A DNA stretch of 64,000 nt from Nonomuraea rubra (lineage in GTDB: Bacteria; Actinomycetota; Actinomycetes; Streptosporangiales; Streptosporangiaceae): contig NZ_JACHMI010000001.1 of the NCBI RefSeq assembly GCF_014207985.1, positions 1,285,001-1,349,000 of the forward strand, given 5' to 3'. The notes under the pieces were generated by a model. It made no database searches. It had not been told where the DNA came from and was given only the letters and a program-made list of their open reading frames with translations. A program made the position numbers and the translations under genes. Position 1 is the first letter of the stretch. Each line of letters starts with the position of its first letter. This document shows positions 27,060 through 36,491 of this stretch, piece by piece.

Positions 27060-29642
27060 GTGAGAGCTATCCGCCGGTTTACCGTCCGCACCGTCCTACC
27101 CGCGGAGCTGGCCGCCCTCGGCGAGCTCGTCCACAATCTCCGGTGGTCCTGGCACCCGGAGACGATGGACCTCTTCGCGGAGGTGGACGCCGCCCTGTGG
27201 GAACAGGTCGGGCACGATCCCGTCGCGCTGCTCGGCGCCGTCACGCCGGCCAGGCTGAGCGAGCTGGCGGCCGACCGCCGCTTCCTGCGCCGCCTCGCCG
27301 ACGCCGCCGACGACCTGCGCGAGTACATGACGTCCGCGCGGTGGTACCAGACGCTGCCCGAGGGCGCGCGGGCCATCGCGTACTTCTCCCCCGAGTACGG
27401 CATCGCCGCCGCGCTGCCGCAGTACTCCGGAGGTCTCGGCATCCTGGCGGGAGACCACCTCAAGGCGGCCAGCGACCTGGGCGTGCCGATCCTCGCGGTC
27501 GGACTGCTCTACCGCCACGGCTACTTCACCCAGTCGTTGTCGCCAGAGGGCTGGCAGCTCGAGCACTACCCGTCGCTCGACGCGGGCGGCCTGCCGCTGA
27601 GCCTGCTCAAGGACGTAGAGGGCACGCCCGTCAAGATCCGCCTGGCCCTGCCCGACGACCGGGTGCTGCACGCGCAGGTGTGGGTGGCGCAGGTCGGGCG
27701 GGTCCCGCTGCTGCTGCTCGACTCCGACGTGGCCGACAACGACACCGCCGCGCGCGACATCACCGACCGCCTCTACGGCGGCGGCACCGACCACCGGCTC
27801 ATGCAGGAGCTGCTGCTCGGCGTCGGCGGCGTGCGCGCGATCAGGGCCTACTGCAAGATCACCGGCCATGCCGAGCCCGAGGTCTTCCACACCAACGAGG
27901 GCCACGCCGGCTTCCTCGGCCTGGAGCGCATCCGCGAGCTGACCGAGGCCCGCATGACGTTCGACGAGGCGCTGGAGGCGGTGCGCGCGGGCACGGTGTT
28001 CACCACGCACACGCCCGTCCCCGCCGGCATCGACCGGTTCCCCGTCGACATGATCGCGCGGCACTTCGGCGGCGCCAACGCCTGGCCGACGGTGCCGGTG
28101 GAGCGCATCCTCGCGCTGGGCGCCGAATCCGACCCCGGGCGGTTCAACATGGCCGTCATGGGCATGCGGCTGGCCCAGCGGGTCAACGGGGTGTCCCAGC
28201 TGCACGGCGAGGTCAGCCGGGAGATGTTCAAGAATCTTTGGCCGGGATTCGACCTCGACGAGGTGCCGATCGGCTCGATCACCAACGGCGTGCACGCGCC
28301 CACCTGGGTTGGCAGGGAGCTCATGGAGCTCGCCGGGCGCGAGGTGCCCTCCCTGCTGGAGCGGGCCCGCGGCTGGGACGCCATCCAGAAGATCTCCGAC
28401 GCCGACATCTGGGAGATCCGCGGCGTGCTGCGCGGGCGGCTCGTCGAGGGGGCCAGGGCGCGGCTGCGCAGGTCGTGGCGCGAGCGCGGGGCCTCCGACG
28501 CCGAGCTGGGCTGGATCGACGACGCGCTCGACCCGGGGGTGCTGACGATCGGGTTCGCCCGGCGGGTGCCGTCGTACAAGCGGCTCACGCTCATGCTGCG
28601 CGACCCCGAACGGCTCACCGAGCTGCTGCTCGACCCCGACAAGCCCGTGCAGATCGTCATCGCGGGCAAGGCCCACCCCGCCGACGAGGGCGGCAAGAAG
28701 CTCATCCAGCAGATCGTCAAGTTCGCCGACCGCACCGACGTGCGGCACCGGATCGTCTTCCTGCCCGACTACGACATGACGCTCGGCCAGCTCATGGTCC
28801 AGGGCTGCGACGTGTGGCTGAACAACCCGCTGCGCCCCCTGGAGGCGTCCGGCACGTCCGGCATGAAGTCCGCGCTGAACGGCGGTCTCAACCTGTCGAT
28901 CCGCGACGGCTGGTGGGACGAGTGGTACGACGGCACCAACGGCTGGGCCATCCCCACCGCCGACGGGGTGAGCGACCCCGACCGGCGCGACGAGCTGGAG
29001 GCCGCCGCCCTGTACGACCTGATCGAGCACGAGGTGTCCGACCGGTTCTACGACCGGGCGCTCGACGGCCTGCCGCGGCGCTGGATGGAGATGGTCAAGC
29101 ACACGCTGACCTCACTCGGGCCGAAGTTGCTGGCCGGCCGCATGCTGCGCGACTACGTCGTCGGCCTGTACAACCCGGCCGCCGCCGCGGCCCGCGCCCT
29201 GAGCGCCGACGCCTACTCTCCCGCCAAGGCGTTCGCCGCCTGGCGCGTGCGGGTCACCAGGGCCTGGCCCGGGGTGCGGGTGGAGCATGTGGAGGCCGCG
29301 GGCGTGGGCGACACCCCCGAGGTCGGCGCCGCCATCGAGCTGCACGCCACGATCGCGCTCGGCGACCTGGAGCCGGACGACGTGCTGGTGGAGGCCGCGC
29401 ACGGCAAGGTGGGCCCGCACGACGAGCTCGTCCACCCCTCGTACACGAAGCTGATCGTGCGCTCGGTGGACGACGACGGCCGCGCCCACTACACCGGCGC
29501 GGTCCCGCTCGACCGCACGGGCGCCTTCGGCTACACGGTCCGCGTGGTCCCGTCCCACCCGCTGCTCGCCACCCCGGCCGAGCTGGGCCTGATCGCCGTC
29601 CCCGAGGAGCCGGCGGGCATGACGAACGGCACGCTGCGCTGA
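27060..29642 (+). CDS. glgP: Alpha-glucan (glycogen/maltodextrin) phosphorylase
   Basis: GT35 enzyme that releases glucose-1-phosphate from alpha-1,4 glucan using PLP. 860 residues, the DUF3417-containing actinobacterial type: MRAIRRFTVRTVLPAELAAL begins the N-terminal domain. The conserved EYGI and GGLGILAGDHLK segments bind substrate, and EASGTSGMKSALNGGLN holds the PLP-lysine region with the Gly/Ser/Thr phosphate site. The start is GTG at 27060. It is divergent from glgE, so synthesis and breakdown of the same polymer share one intergenic region. The final ~100 residues (GVRVEHVEA to the end) form a beta domain common in this subgroup. Confidence 0.94.
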   Translation: MRAIRRFTVRTVLPAELAALGELVHNLRWSWHPETMDLFAEVDAALWEQVGHDPVALLGAVTPARLSELAADRRFLRRLADAADDLREYMTSARWYQTLPEGARAIAYFSPEYGIAAALPQYSGGLGILAGDHLKAASDLGVPILAVGLLYRHGYFTQSLSPEGWQLEHYPSLDAGGLPLSLLKDVEGTPVKIRLALPDDRVLHAQVWVAQVGRVPLLLLDSDVADNDTAARDITDRLYGGGTDHRLMQELLLGVGGVRAIRAYCKITGHAEPEVFHTNEGHAGFLGLERIRELTEARMTFDEALEAVRAGTVFTTHTPVPAGIDRFPVDMIARHFGGANAWPTVPVERILALGAESDPGRFNMAVMGMRLAQRVNGVSQLHGEVSREMFKNLWPGFDLDEVPIGSITNGVHAPTWVGRELMELAGREVPSLLERARGWDAIQKISDADIWEIRGVLRGRLVEGARARLRRSWRERGASDAELGWIDDALDPGVLTIGFARRVPSYKRLTLMLRDPERLTELLLDPDKPVQIVIAGKAHPADEGGKKLIQQIVKFADRTDVRHRIVFLPDYDMTLGQLMVQGCDVWLNNPLRPLEASGTSGMKSALNGGLNLSIRDGWWDEWYDGTNGWAIPTADGVSDPDRRDELEAAALYDLIEHEVSDRFYDRALDGLPRRWMEMVKHTLTSLGPKLLAGRMLRDYVVGLYNPAAAAARALSADAYSPAKAFAAWRVRVTRAWPGVRVEHVEAAGVGDTPEVGAAIELHATIALGDLEPDDVLVEAAHGKVGPHDELVHPSYTKLIVRSVDDDGRAHYTGAVPLDRTGAFGYTVRVVPSHPLLATPAELGLIAVPEEPAGMTNGTLR

Positions 29643-29822
29643 GCGACGGTCACGACCGTACGGCGTGAGCGGATGCGTGGGTTACGGCGAGCGCGGCGGG
29701 TCTCCGACACGCATGACGGCGGCGGCCCGTGGGGGTTCACACATGGCTTGTGAGGGTTTTGACAGGTCGTGGTGGAAAAATGGCCGCGCTCGCGTTTCGG
29801 ATTATGGCGGCATAATCGGTCC
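29643..29822. other. Intergenic region after glgP
   Basis: It contains no gene-like frame. A TTGACA at 29759-29764 has no -10 at normal spacing. The last 25 bp hold the palindrome and -10-like box of the following regulator. Confidence 0.4.
29801..29816 (+). promoter_or_regulatory. Palindrome overlapping the -10 box of the RpiR gene
   Basis: ATTATG-GCGG-CATAAT is a perfect 6-4-6 inverted repeat. Its right arm CATAAT resembles a -10 box and ends 6 bases before the GTG at 29823, so the message is probably leaderless and the gene may repress itself. Confidence 0.6.
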
Positions 29823-30719
29823 GTGGACGACAGTGGGAACGGCGTGCGCGCCGACACTCTTGTGGCCACGGTCCGCGGTGTGCTGCCGTCCCTGACGCCT
29901 GCCGCCCAGACCGTCGCCCGCCTCATCCTGGAGGACCCCGCGACGGTGGCCAGGAGCACCATCACGGAGCTCTCCGCCGCCTCGGGCACCAGCGAGGCCA
30001 CGATCGTACGCACAGCGAGGCTGCTCGGCTTCGCCGGATATCCACAGCTCAGGCTGGCGCTGGCGGCGGCGGCCGCGCAGCCCGACCGGCTCGTGCCGGG
30101 CGACCTGGCCCCCGACGACCCCCTGTCGGAGGTCATCCAGAAGGTGGCGCGGGCCGAGTCGGAGGCGATCAACGACACCGTCGCCCAGCTCACCTCCGAG
30201 CGGCTCGGCCTGGTCGTGGACGCCATCGTCGGCGCCAGGCGGATCGACGCCTTCGGGGTCGGCGCCTCCGGCCTGGTGGCCGAGGACGTCGCGCAGAAGC
30301 TGCTGCGCATCGGCCTGTCCAGCCACGCCTTCCAGGACGCCCACCTGGCGCTGACCAGCGCGGTGCTGCTGCGCAAGGGCGACGTCGCCATCGGCATCAG
30401 CACCTCGGGCGAGACCCCCGACGTGATCGAGCCGCTGAGCCGGGCCAAGGAGGCGGGGGCCACCACGGTCGCCATCACGAACAACCCGCGTTCGTCCATC
30501 GCGGAGCTGGCCGAGCACGTGCTGATCTCGGCCGGGCGCGAGACGGAGTTCCGTCCCGGCGCCCTGGCCAGCCGGATCAGCCAGCTCCTCGTGGTCGACT
30601 GCGTGTTCGTCGGCGTCGCCCAGCGCACGTTCGACTCCTCTCAGGAGGCGCTGGCGAGCACCAGGCGCGCCGTCAAGGAGTTCACCCGGAGAACGTCACC
30701 TGCACGTCGTCAGCCTTGA
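29823..30719 (+). CDS. MurR/RpiR-family transcriptional regulator
   Basis: 298 residues: an N-terminal HTH_6 domain (ITELSAASGTSEATIVRTARLLGF is the recognition region) followed by a SIS sugar-phosphate-binding domain (RIDAFGVGASGLVAEDVAQK; VAIGISTSGETPDVIEPL). The family senses phosphosugars; MurR itself binds N-acetylmuramic acid 6-phosphate. The gene is convergent with, and overlaps by 38 bp, a secreted N-acetylmuramoyl-L-alanine amidase gene, which suggests control of peptidoglycan recycling, but the glucan cluster next door makes glucose- or maltose-phosphates equally possible ligands. GTG 29823 is preferred over an upstream in-frame start. Confidence 0.88.
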   Translation: MDDSGNGVRADTLVATVRGVLPSLTPAAQTVARLILEDPATVARSTITELSAASGTSEATIVRTARLLGFAGYPQLRLALAAAAAQPDRLVPGDLAPDDPLSEVIQKVARAESEAINDTVAQLTSERLGLVVDAIVGARRIDAFGVGASGLVAEDVAQKLLRIGLSSHAFQDAHLALTSAVLLRKGDVAIGISTSGETPDVIEPLSRAKEAGATTVAITNNPRSSIAELAEHVLISAGRETEFRPGALASRISQLLVVDCVFVGVAQRTFDSSQEALASTRRAVKEFTRRTSPARRQP

Positions 30720-32595
30720 CGAACATCACGCGGTGCCCGAACTGGATCTCCAGGTACTTCGTCCTGCCCCGGACCACCTGGTGGTCCTCCAGATTGAACG
30801 TGACCGCGCGGTAGTACTCCGTGGCGGCCGGGCCCGCGAGCGTGTACTTCTCTCCGGCGGAGAACGTGTACTGCAGCGGCGTCACCGCCTGGTACGGGAT
30901 GCCCTCCGGGTACGCCTCCTGCTCGGGGTACGCCCTGCCGTACACCGGGACGGTCGCCTTGCCCGGCTTCGGCGTGACCACCAGCCCCATGGACGGCACC
31001 GCGGTCGGCGCGGCGGCCGGGTTGTGGAACCAGGCCTTCTGGCCGAGGTACCAGATGGCCGTCCAGTCGCCCTGCCGGTCGGCCACGGCGTAGCGCTGGC
31101 CGGTGCTGGCCCGGGCGCTGTGGTCGTAGACGCTGTAGAGGGAGTCGCCGGTCGGGTGCTTGCCGATGTCCTTGACCAGCGGCGCGTCCGCGCGGGGCTC
31201 GGTACGCAGCCAGACGGTGCCGGCGGGCAGCGGCGGGCAGGCGGCCTCGGGGTTCTTGCGGTCGCAGCCGTAGAAGTAGGGCTTGTTCGTGGCGAAGTCC
31301 GGCTTGATCATGACCGAGCCCGCGCGGGGGCCGCCGAAGGCGTGCAGAGGGGCGCCCATGAGCTGGAAGTAGTGCGCCCAGTCCCAGAACGGCCCCGGGT
31401 CCTCGTGCATGCCGCGCACGGTCGTCGGCAGGGTGCCGGGGACGTTGTCGTGGCCCAGGATGTGGGCGCGGTCCAGCGGCACGGCGTGCTTGAGCGCCAG
31501 GTAGCGGACCAGGCGGGCGCTCGACCGGTACATCGCCTCGGTGTACCAGGTCCCGCCCTCGGCGAGGAAGCCCTCGTGTTCGAGGCCGATGGACTTGGCG
31601 TTGACGTACCAGTTGCCGGCCTGCCAGCCGACGTCCTTGGTCTTGATGTGCTGGGCGATGTGGCCGTCGGACGAGCGGATGGAGTAGTGCCAGCTCGCGC
31701 CGTAGTTCGGGTCCTGGTTGAGGCGGATGGACGGGAGGAAATATCCCTCCATGTCGTGGATGATGATGTAGTCGACCTTCTGGCTGAACGGGCGGTTCGC
31801 CAGGTCGTAGTGGCCGTAGTCGTTGTCCGGCAGCTCCTGGTAGGCGGCCGGGATCCACTCGCAGGAGATCGAGGCGGGGCACTCCACGCCGTCGGGGCGT
31901 GACGGGCGCAGGCCGAGCTTCTCCAGCCACTTCTCGATCTTCTCCAGGCCGGGCACGGCCGGGAGCGCGATCCGCTCGCCGTCGTCGGTGGTCCGGGTGA
32001 CGCCCTGCTCGATCACCGAGAACACCTCGTCGGCGAAGAACCTGGCCGCCCCGGCCTCCTCGGCGCCCGAATAGCGGGCGACGGCGCCGTACCACTCGCC
32101 GGGGTCGTCGCTGAGCGGCGCGCCGAGCGCCTTCTGGTAGTCGGCCAGCAGCGCCGCGCCGCCGCGGATGTTGGCGGCGTCGTCGGTGCGCAGCTTCTCG
32201 TGGCTCTCACCGGTCAGCGCGGCGGCCCGCTCCATGGTGCGCAGCGAGGCGGGCACGTCGGCCGGCGCCGGCTGCTCGACGGGCGCGGGCAGCGGGCGGC
32301 TCTCGTCGCCGCGGGCGTCCTCGGTGCCCTCGTGGTGGTGGTTGCCGGAGGTGAACGCGGCGGCGTCGGTCAGGTGCATGGGCCCGAAGCCGGCGTCGCT
32401 GGAGGGCTGCCCGGCGTGGGCGTCCCAGCGGGACTCCAGGTAGGAGACGCCGAGCAGCACGCTCTGCGGCACCTGGAACTCCTCGGCGGCCGCGGCGAAC
32501 GCCTGCTGCCGGTCGGCGGGCTCCTGGGCGTGAGCGGCGCTGATACTGCTTAACGGGAGTACGGCGACCAGGGAGATCGCCAGTAGTCTGCGCAT
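30682..32595 (-). CDS. Secreted N-acetylmuramoyl-L-alanine amidase, multidomain
   Basis: 637 residues from an ATG with GAGGAG in front. The signal peptide ends at SAAHAQ (about residue 23). Residues 25-190 resemble a lysozyme/transglycosylase-like fold (SVLLGVSYLESRWDAH with a Glu in the expected position). An Amidase_2/PGRP domain (about 250-410) has zinc ligands in DYIIIHDMEG and RAHILGHDNVPG and the conserved LEHEG. The C-terminal 220 residues include SH3-like beta repeats (KYTLAGP; RYAVADRQGDWTAIWY) probably binding cell wall. It cleaves the amide between MurNAc and the stem peptide outside the cell. An inverted repeat lies upstream (32651-32675). Confidence 0.9.
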   Translation of the reverse strand: MRRLLAISLVAVLPLSSISAAHAQEPADRQQAFAAAAEEFQVPQSVLLGVSYLESRWDAHAGQPSSDAGFGPMHLTDAAAFTSGNHHHEGTEDARGDESRPLPAPVEQPAPADVPASLRTMERAAALTGESHEKLRTDDAANIRGGAALLADYQKALGAPLSDDPGEWYGAVARYSGAEEAGAARFFADEVFSVIEQGVTRTTDDGERIALPAVPGLEKIEKWLEKLGLRPSRPDGVECPASISCEWIPAAYQELPDNDYGHYDLANRPFSQKVDYIIIHDMEGYFLPSIRLNQDPNYGASWHYSIRSSDGHIAQHIKTKDVGWQAGNWYVNAKSIGLEHEGFLAEGGTWYTEAMYRSSARLVRYLALKHAVPLDRAHILGHDNVPGTLPTTVRGMHEDPGPFWDWAHYFQLMGAPLHAFGGPRAGSVMIKPDFATNKPYFYGCDRKNPEAACPPLPAGTVWLRTEPRADAPLVKDIGKHPTGDSLYSVYDHSARASTGQRYAVADRQGDWTAIWYLGQKAWFHNPAAAPTAVPSMGLVVTPKPGKATVPVYGRAYPEQEAYPEGIPYQAVTPLQYTFSAGEKYTLAGPAATEYYRAVTFNLEDHQVVRGRTKYLEIQFGHRVMFVKADDVQVTFSG

Positions 32596-32650
32596 GGGCA
32601 CTCCTCGGGACTGGGGGGCGCGTCGTGCAGTTCAGCGTCTCAACATTTTC

Positions 32651-32675
32651 CTTCGCAGGCGAGATCTTTGCGAAG
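32651..32675 (-). promoter_or_regulatory. Inverted repeat upstream of the amidase gene
   Basis: CTTCGCA (32651-32657) and TGCGAAG (32669-32675) are exact inverted copies 11 bp apart in an AT-richer stretch 56-80 bp before the amidase start. Likely an operator; the binding protein is unknown. Confidence 0.45.
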
Positions 32676-32697
32676 ATATTTTTCAGCCTTTGAGGTC

Positions 32698-34488
32698 CTA
32701 ACGGCCGCCGTGCCAGGAGTGCCAGAGCGCCGCGTACGCCCCGCCGGCCGCGACCAGCTCGTCATGCGTCCCCAGCTCCGTGAGCCGCCCGTCCCGCATC
32801 ACCGCCACCCGGTCCGCGTCGTGCGCGGTCTGCAGCCGGTGGGCGATGGCGATGACCGTACGGCCCCTGAGCACGGCGGCCAGCGCGCGCTCGGTGTGCC
32901 GGGCCGTACGCGGGTCCAGCAGCGCGGTCGCCTCGTCGAGGATCAGCGTGTGCGGGTCGGCCAGCACCACGCGGGCCAGCGCCAGTTGCTGGGCCTGGGC
33001 GCCGTCCGGGCGGTGGGCGCCGTGGCCCAGGTCGGTGTCCAGGCCGTCGGGGAGGTCGCCGGCCCAGTCCGCGCCCACCGCAGCCAGGGCCGCGCGCAGC
33101 TCGGCGTCCGTGGCGGAGGGGGCGGCGATGCGCAGGTTGTCGCGTACGGTGCCGAGGAAGACGTGGTGCTCCTGGGTGACGAGAACGACGCGCTCGCGGA
33201 GCTGGGCCGGGTCGAGGCCGGCCACGGGGACGCCGCCGACCGTGACGGAGCCCGCCCTGGGCACGTCCATGCCCGCCAGCAGCCTGCCCAGCGTGGTCTT
33301 GCCCGCGCCGGAGGGGCCGACGATAGCCAGCCGCTCGCCTGGGCGTACCCGCAGATCGACCCCGTGCAGGACGTCGGGGCCCCCGTCGTAGGCGAAGCGC
33401 ACGCCGGAGACCTCGATGCGGTCGTCGGCCGGCACGGGGGAGACCTCGGCGGCCCGTGAGGCCGGGGCCGGCCCCTCCACGCGGGCGAACGAGGCGGTGC
33501 TGCTCTGCAGGCGCTCCAGCTGCTCCAGGATGGTGTTGAGCGGCGCGGAGAGCTGGGTCAGGTACAGGGCCGCCGCCACCACCGTGCCCAGCGTCACGGC
33601 ACTCGGCTCCCGCATCAGCAGCGCCCCGCCGAGCAGCAGGACGGCGGTGACCGGCAGCACGTGCGAGACGTCCACCACCGGGAACAGCACGCTGCGCAGG
33701 AACAACGTCCTGAGCCGGGTGCGGCGGCACTCCTCGATCGCGCCCTGGCACGCGTCGATGCGCCGGCGCTCCAGGCGGAGCGCCTCCATCGTCCGGGCGC
33801 CGCCGGTGGTCGAGGCCAGCTCCTCCGCGAGCGCCGAGTTCGCGGACCCCTCATCCAGGTACGCCGTCACCGCCCTGCGCAGGTACCACCGGGAGGCGAA
33901 CCAGATGCCCACCAGCCCGAGCAGCCCGCACGCGCCCAGCCGCAGGTCCAGCACGAAGACGGCGGCCACCACGAACAGCGCCCGCACGGCGGCGATCGCC
34001 ACGTCCGGCCCCGCGTCACGCAACATGGCCCCGACGGAGGCGACGTCCGTGGTGCCCCGGGTGGTCAGATCACCCGTCCCGGCCCGCTCGACCGCCGACG
34101 ACGGCAACGCCAGCGCCCGCTCGGTGAACTGCTCCCTGATCCGGGCCAGCGTGCGCTCCCCGAAGCGGTGGCCGACATAGCTCGCGTACCGGGACAGGAG
34201 GAGCTGGGCCACGGCGCACACCAGGATGGCCAGCGCCAGCCGGTCCACGGTGGTCAGGCTCGCGCCGGCCTTGACCTCGTCGATGATGCGGCCCAGCAGC
34301 CACGGCGCGGCCAGACCGGCGGCCGCGGCCAGGGCGTTGAGGGCGAGCATGCCCGCGAAGGCGCGCCCGTCCAGGCGGATCAGGCGCAGCGCGGCCCGCC
34401 GGGTCTGCTTGGGCTCGGCGACGGGCAGCTTGCCGGGGGTGTCGCCGGGGTGGGCGGCGGCGGGCGGGTGAGGGGTGGCGGCGCTCAT
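32698..34488 (-). CDS. Heterodimeric ABC exporter, subunit with intact Walker A/B
   Basis: 596 residues: an N-terminal six-helix ABC exporter membrane domain (about 30-330) and a C-terminal nucleotide-binding domain. Walker A IVGPSGAGKTTLGRLL, Q-loop VTQEHH, Walker B HTLILDEAT and H-loop VIAIAHRL are intact, but the signature motif is degenerate (HRPDGAQAQQLAL instead of LSGGQ). It starts with the ATG of an ATGA overlap with the upstream partner, so the two are translationally coupled. Together they have one complete composite ATP site. The substrate is unknown; lipid, peptide or drug export is typical. Confidence 0.9.
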   Translation of the reverse strand: MSAATPHPPAAAHPGDTPGKLPVAEPKQTRRAALRLIRLDGRAFAGMLALNALAAAAGLAAPWLLGRIIDEVKAGASLTTVDRLALAILVCAVAQLLLSRYASYVGHRFGERTLARIREQFTERALALPSSAVERAGTGDLTTRGTTDVASVGAMLRDAGPDVAIAAVRALFVVAAVFVLDLRLGACGLLGLVGIWFASRWYLRRAVTAYLDEGSANSALAEELASTTGGARTMEALRLERRRIDACQGAIEECRRTRLRTLFLRSVLFPVVDVSHVLPVTAVLLLGGALLMREPSAVTLGTVVAAALYLTQLSAPLNTILEQLERLQSSTASFARVEGPAPASRAAEVSPVPADDRIEVSGVRFAYDGGPDVLHGVDLRVRPGERLAIVGPSGAGKTTLGRLLAGMDVPRAGSVTVGGVPVAGLDPAQLRERVVLVTQEHHVFLGTVRDNLRIAAPSATDAELRAALAAVGADWAGDLPDGLDTDLGHGAHRPDGAQAQQLALARVVLADPHTLILDEATALLDPRTARHTERALAAVLRGRTVIAIAHRLQTAHDADRVAVMRDGRLTELGTHDELVAAGGAYAALWHSWHGGR

Positions 34489-36317
34489 CTCACCCGCTCC
34501 TCTGTAGCAACGCCGCCACCGCATCTTCGGCCGCCGTCGCCGCCTGCTTCGCCGTCTGAGCTTGTGCCGGCGTCCGTTCCATCACCGTCGTCGTCCGTGC
34601 CACGGGAGACCAGCGCGTGGTAGCCGGGGTGGTCGCGCAGCAGGTCGTGGTGGGAGCCCGAGGCTGCCACCACGCCGTCCACCAGGTAGTGCACGAGGTC
34701 CGCGCGATCCAGGACGAGCGGTGAGGTGGTGGCGACGGCCGTGGTGCGGCCGGCGCGGGCCGCGCGCAGCCGTCCCGCCACCGTGGCCTCCGTGTGCGCG
34801 TCCAGGGCCGAGGTGGGCTCGGCGGCCAGGAGGATCTCAGGGTCGGCCAGCAGCGCACGGGCCAGCCGCAACCGCTGCCGCTGCCCGCCCGACAGGTTGC
34901 GGCCCTGGGCGGCGATGATGGAGCCGAGCCCGTCCGGCAGCGCCTGCACGATGTCGTCCGCCATGGCCGCATGGATCGCCCGCGCCATGTCCTCCTCCAG
35001 CGAGCGCGTGCGGCCCGCAGCGGTCTCGTCCGGCGTGTCCAGGCGGCCCGCGACGACCGAGCGCAGGGTGCCCGCGAACAGGTCCGCCTCGTTGTCGGCC
35101 ACCAGGATGCGCTCCCGCAGCCGCGCCGGATCGATGTCGCGCAGCCGCACCCCGCCCCAGGTGGCCTCCGACGGGGCGAACCCGCCCAGCCGGTCCAGCA
35201 CCGCGACCGGTTCCGACGGCCGGGCGCTGACCAGCGCGGTCAGCCGGCCGGGCACGATCTCGACGCCGGACGCCGGATCACGCAGTGAGGCGGGCGAAGC
35301 CGGAGGGGCCAGGCCGCCGCCGGGCGTGTCGGGTTTCAGGGTCAGGAAGTGCACGACCCTGCGGGCGGCGACCAGGCCGCGGCCGATGTCGTAGCCGCCC
35401 TCGACGAAGAACGCGACGGGCACCACGAGTACGGCGGCATACCCGTACACCGCCACAAGCTCCCCGATCGTGATCTCCCCCTGCACGGCCATCCGCGCCG
35501 CCAGCCACGTCACCGCGCCCAGGAACAGCGTGGGCAGCCCCACCCCCAGGGCATGGATCCAGCTCGTCACCGCCCCGACCCGGTACCCCTGCTCCCGCAG
35601 CTGCTGGGAGCCGTGCCGGTAGCGGGCGGCGTAGACGTCCTTGCCGCCGATGCCGTTCAGCACCCGCAGCCCGCTCGCGATGTCGGCGAACCTGGCGGCG
35701 AGCTCGCCCTGCCGTACGCGGTAGGCCGTCTCCGCACCGCGCAGCCGTCCCAGCAGCGGCCCGAGCAGGACGACGAGCAGCGGCACGCCCAGCAGCACCA
35801 CGGCGGCCAGCAGAGGGGAGACGGTCAGCAGCAGCCCGGCCACGACGATGTAGGCCAGCACCGCGCCGACGCCAGGGCCGGTGACGGTGAGGGTGCTGCT
35901 CATCATGGCGGCGTCGCCGAACCCGATGGTGACCACCTCCCCGGTCGTCACCTTGCGCGGCAGCGCCGCACCCAGGCGCGTCGCCTGCAGGGCCACCACC
36001 TGGACGGATCGGAACGCGGCGTCCATGCGCACCCGGGTCATCGTCCGGTGGCGCATGATGGCCAGCCAGGCGTTCAGCAGGCCGATGCCGAACACGGCGG
36101 CGGTCCACCCGGCCAGCACGGGCCAGCGCCCCTTGGCCAGGCCGTCGTCGATGGCGCGGGACAGGAAGTACGGCGGCAGCGTCAGGCAGACCATCCACGC
36201 GGTGCCCAGGCAGGCGCCCGCCAGGACCCGGCCGCGCTGCTGCATGACGAGCCACCACAGGTACCGTCCGGCGCTGCGGCAGTCAGGGGTGCCCGGATTC
36301 ATCGTCCGATCCGCCAT
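34485..36317 (-). CDS. Heterodimeric ABC exporter, subunit with lost Walker A
   Basis: About 610 residues: six membrane helices (YLWWLVMQQRGRVLAGAC starts helix 1) and a nucleotide-binding domain that keeps the signature LSGGQRQRLRLARAL and D-loop SALD. The P-loop region reads LVSARPSEPVAVLDRL with no GxxGxGK(S/T), Walker B reads ILLAAEPTSALD (metal-binding Asp replaced by Ala), and the H-loop His is Thr (VATTSP). It therefore cannot form a normal ATP site with its own Walker motifs, but supplies the signature to its partner. ATG 36317 was chosen; a later Met at 36302 is possible. Confidence 0.88.
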   Translation of the reverse strand: MADRTMNPGTPDCRSAGRYLWWLVMQQRGRVLAGACLGTAWMVCLTLPPYFLSRAIDDGLAKGRWPVLAGWTAAVFGIGLLNAWLAIMRHRTMTRVRMDAAFRSVQVVALQATRLGAALPRKVTTGEVVTIGFGDAAMMSSTLTVTGPGVGAVLAYIVVAGLLLTVSPLLAAVVLLGVPLLVVLLGPLLGRLRGAETAYRVRQGELAARFADIASGLRVLNGIGGKDVYAARYRHGSQQLREQGYRVGAVTSWIHALGVGLPTLFLGAVTWLAARMAVQGEITIGELVAVYGYAAVLVVPVAFFVEGGYDIGRGLVAARRVVHFLTLKPDTPGGGLAPPASPASLRDPASGVEIVPGRLTALVSARPSEPVAVLDRLGGFAPSEATWGGVRLRDIDPARLRERILVADNEADLFAGTLRSVVAGRLDTPDETAAGRTRSLEEDMARAIHAAMADDIVQALPDGLGSIIAAQGRNLSGGQRQRLRLARALLADPEILLAAEPTSALDAHTEATVAGRLRAARAGRTTAVATTSPLVLDRADLVHYLVDGVVAASGSHHDLLRDHPGYHALVSRGTDDDGDGTDAGTSSDGEAGGDGGRRCGGGVATEERVR

Positions 36318-36372
36318 GCCTTGCACCCTATTGAGCGCAGAGTCCGGATCTGGCGGGAGGGGGCGCGTGCGA

Positions 36373-36491
36373 TCACGGCACGAGGACGACCGCGCCCATG
36401 GTCCGCCGCAACGCCAGCGCGCCGCGTGCGGTCACGGCACGAGGACGACCTTGCCCGTCGTCTGCCGCGACTCCAGCGCCGCGTGTGCCGC
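36373..36491. repeat. 59-bp duplication of an MDR gene 3' end
   Basis: TCACGGCACGAGGACGACC occurs at 36373 and again at 36432; similarity continues for about 59 bp. The downstream copy would encode (A)LRRTMGAVVLVP-stop, like the real tail SRQTTGKVVLVP-stop. It may be a tandem duplication or the remnant of a deleted paralogue. Confidence 0.7.

Noticed and set aside
29759..29764. TTGACA as -35 of the MurR-like gene
   Set aside because: No -10 sequence 16-19 bp away; the CATAAT next to the start is 46 bp downstream.
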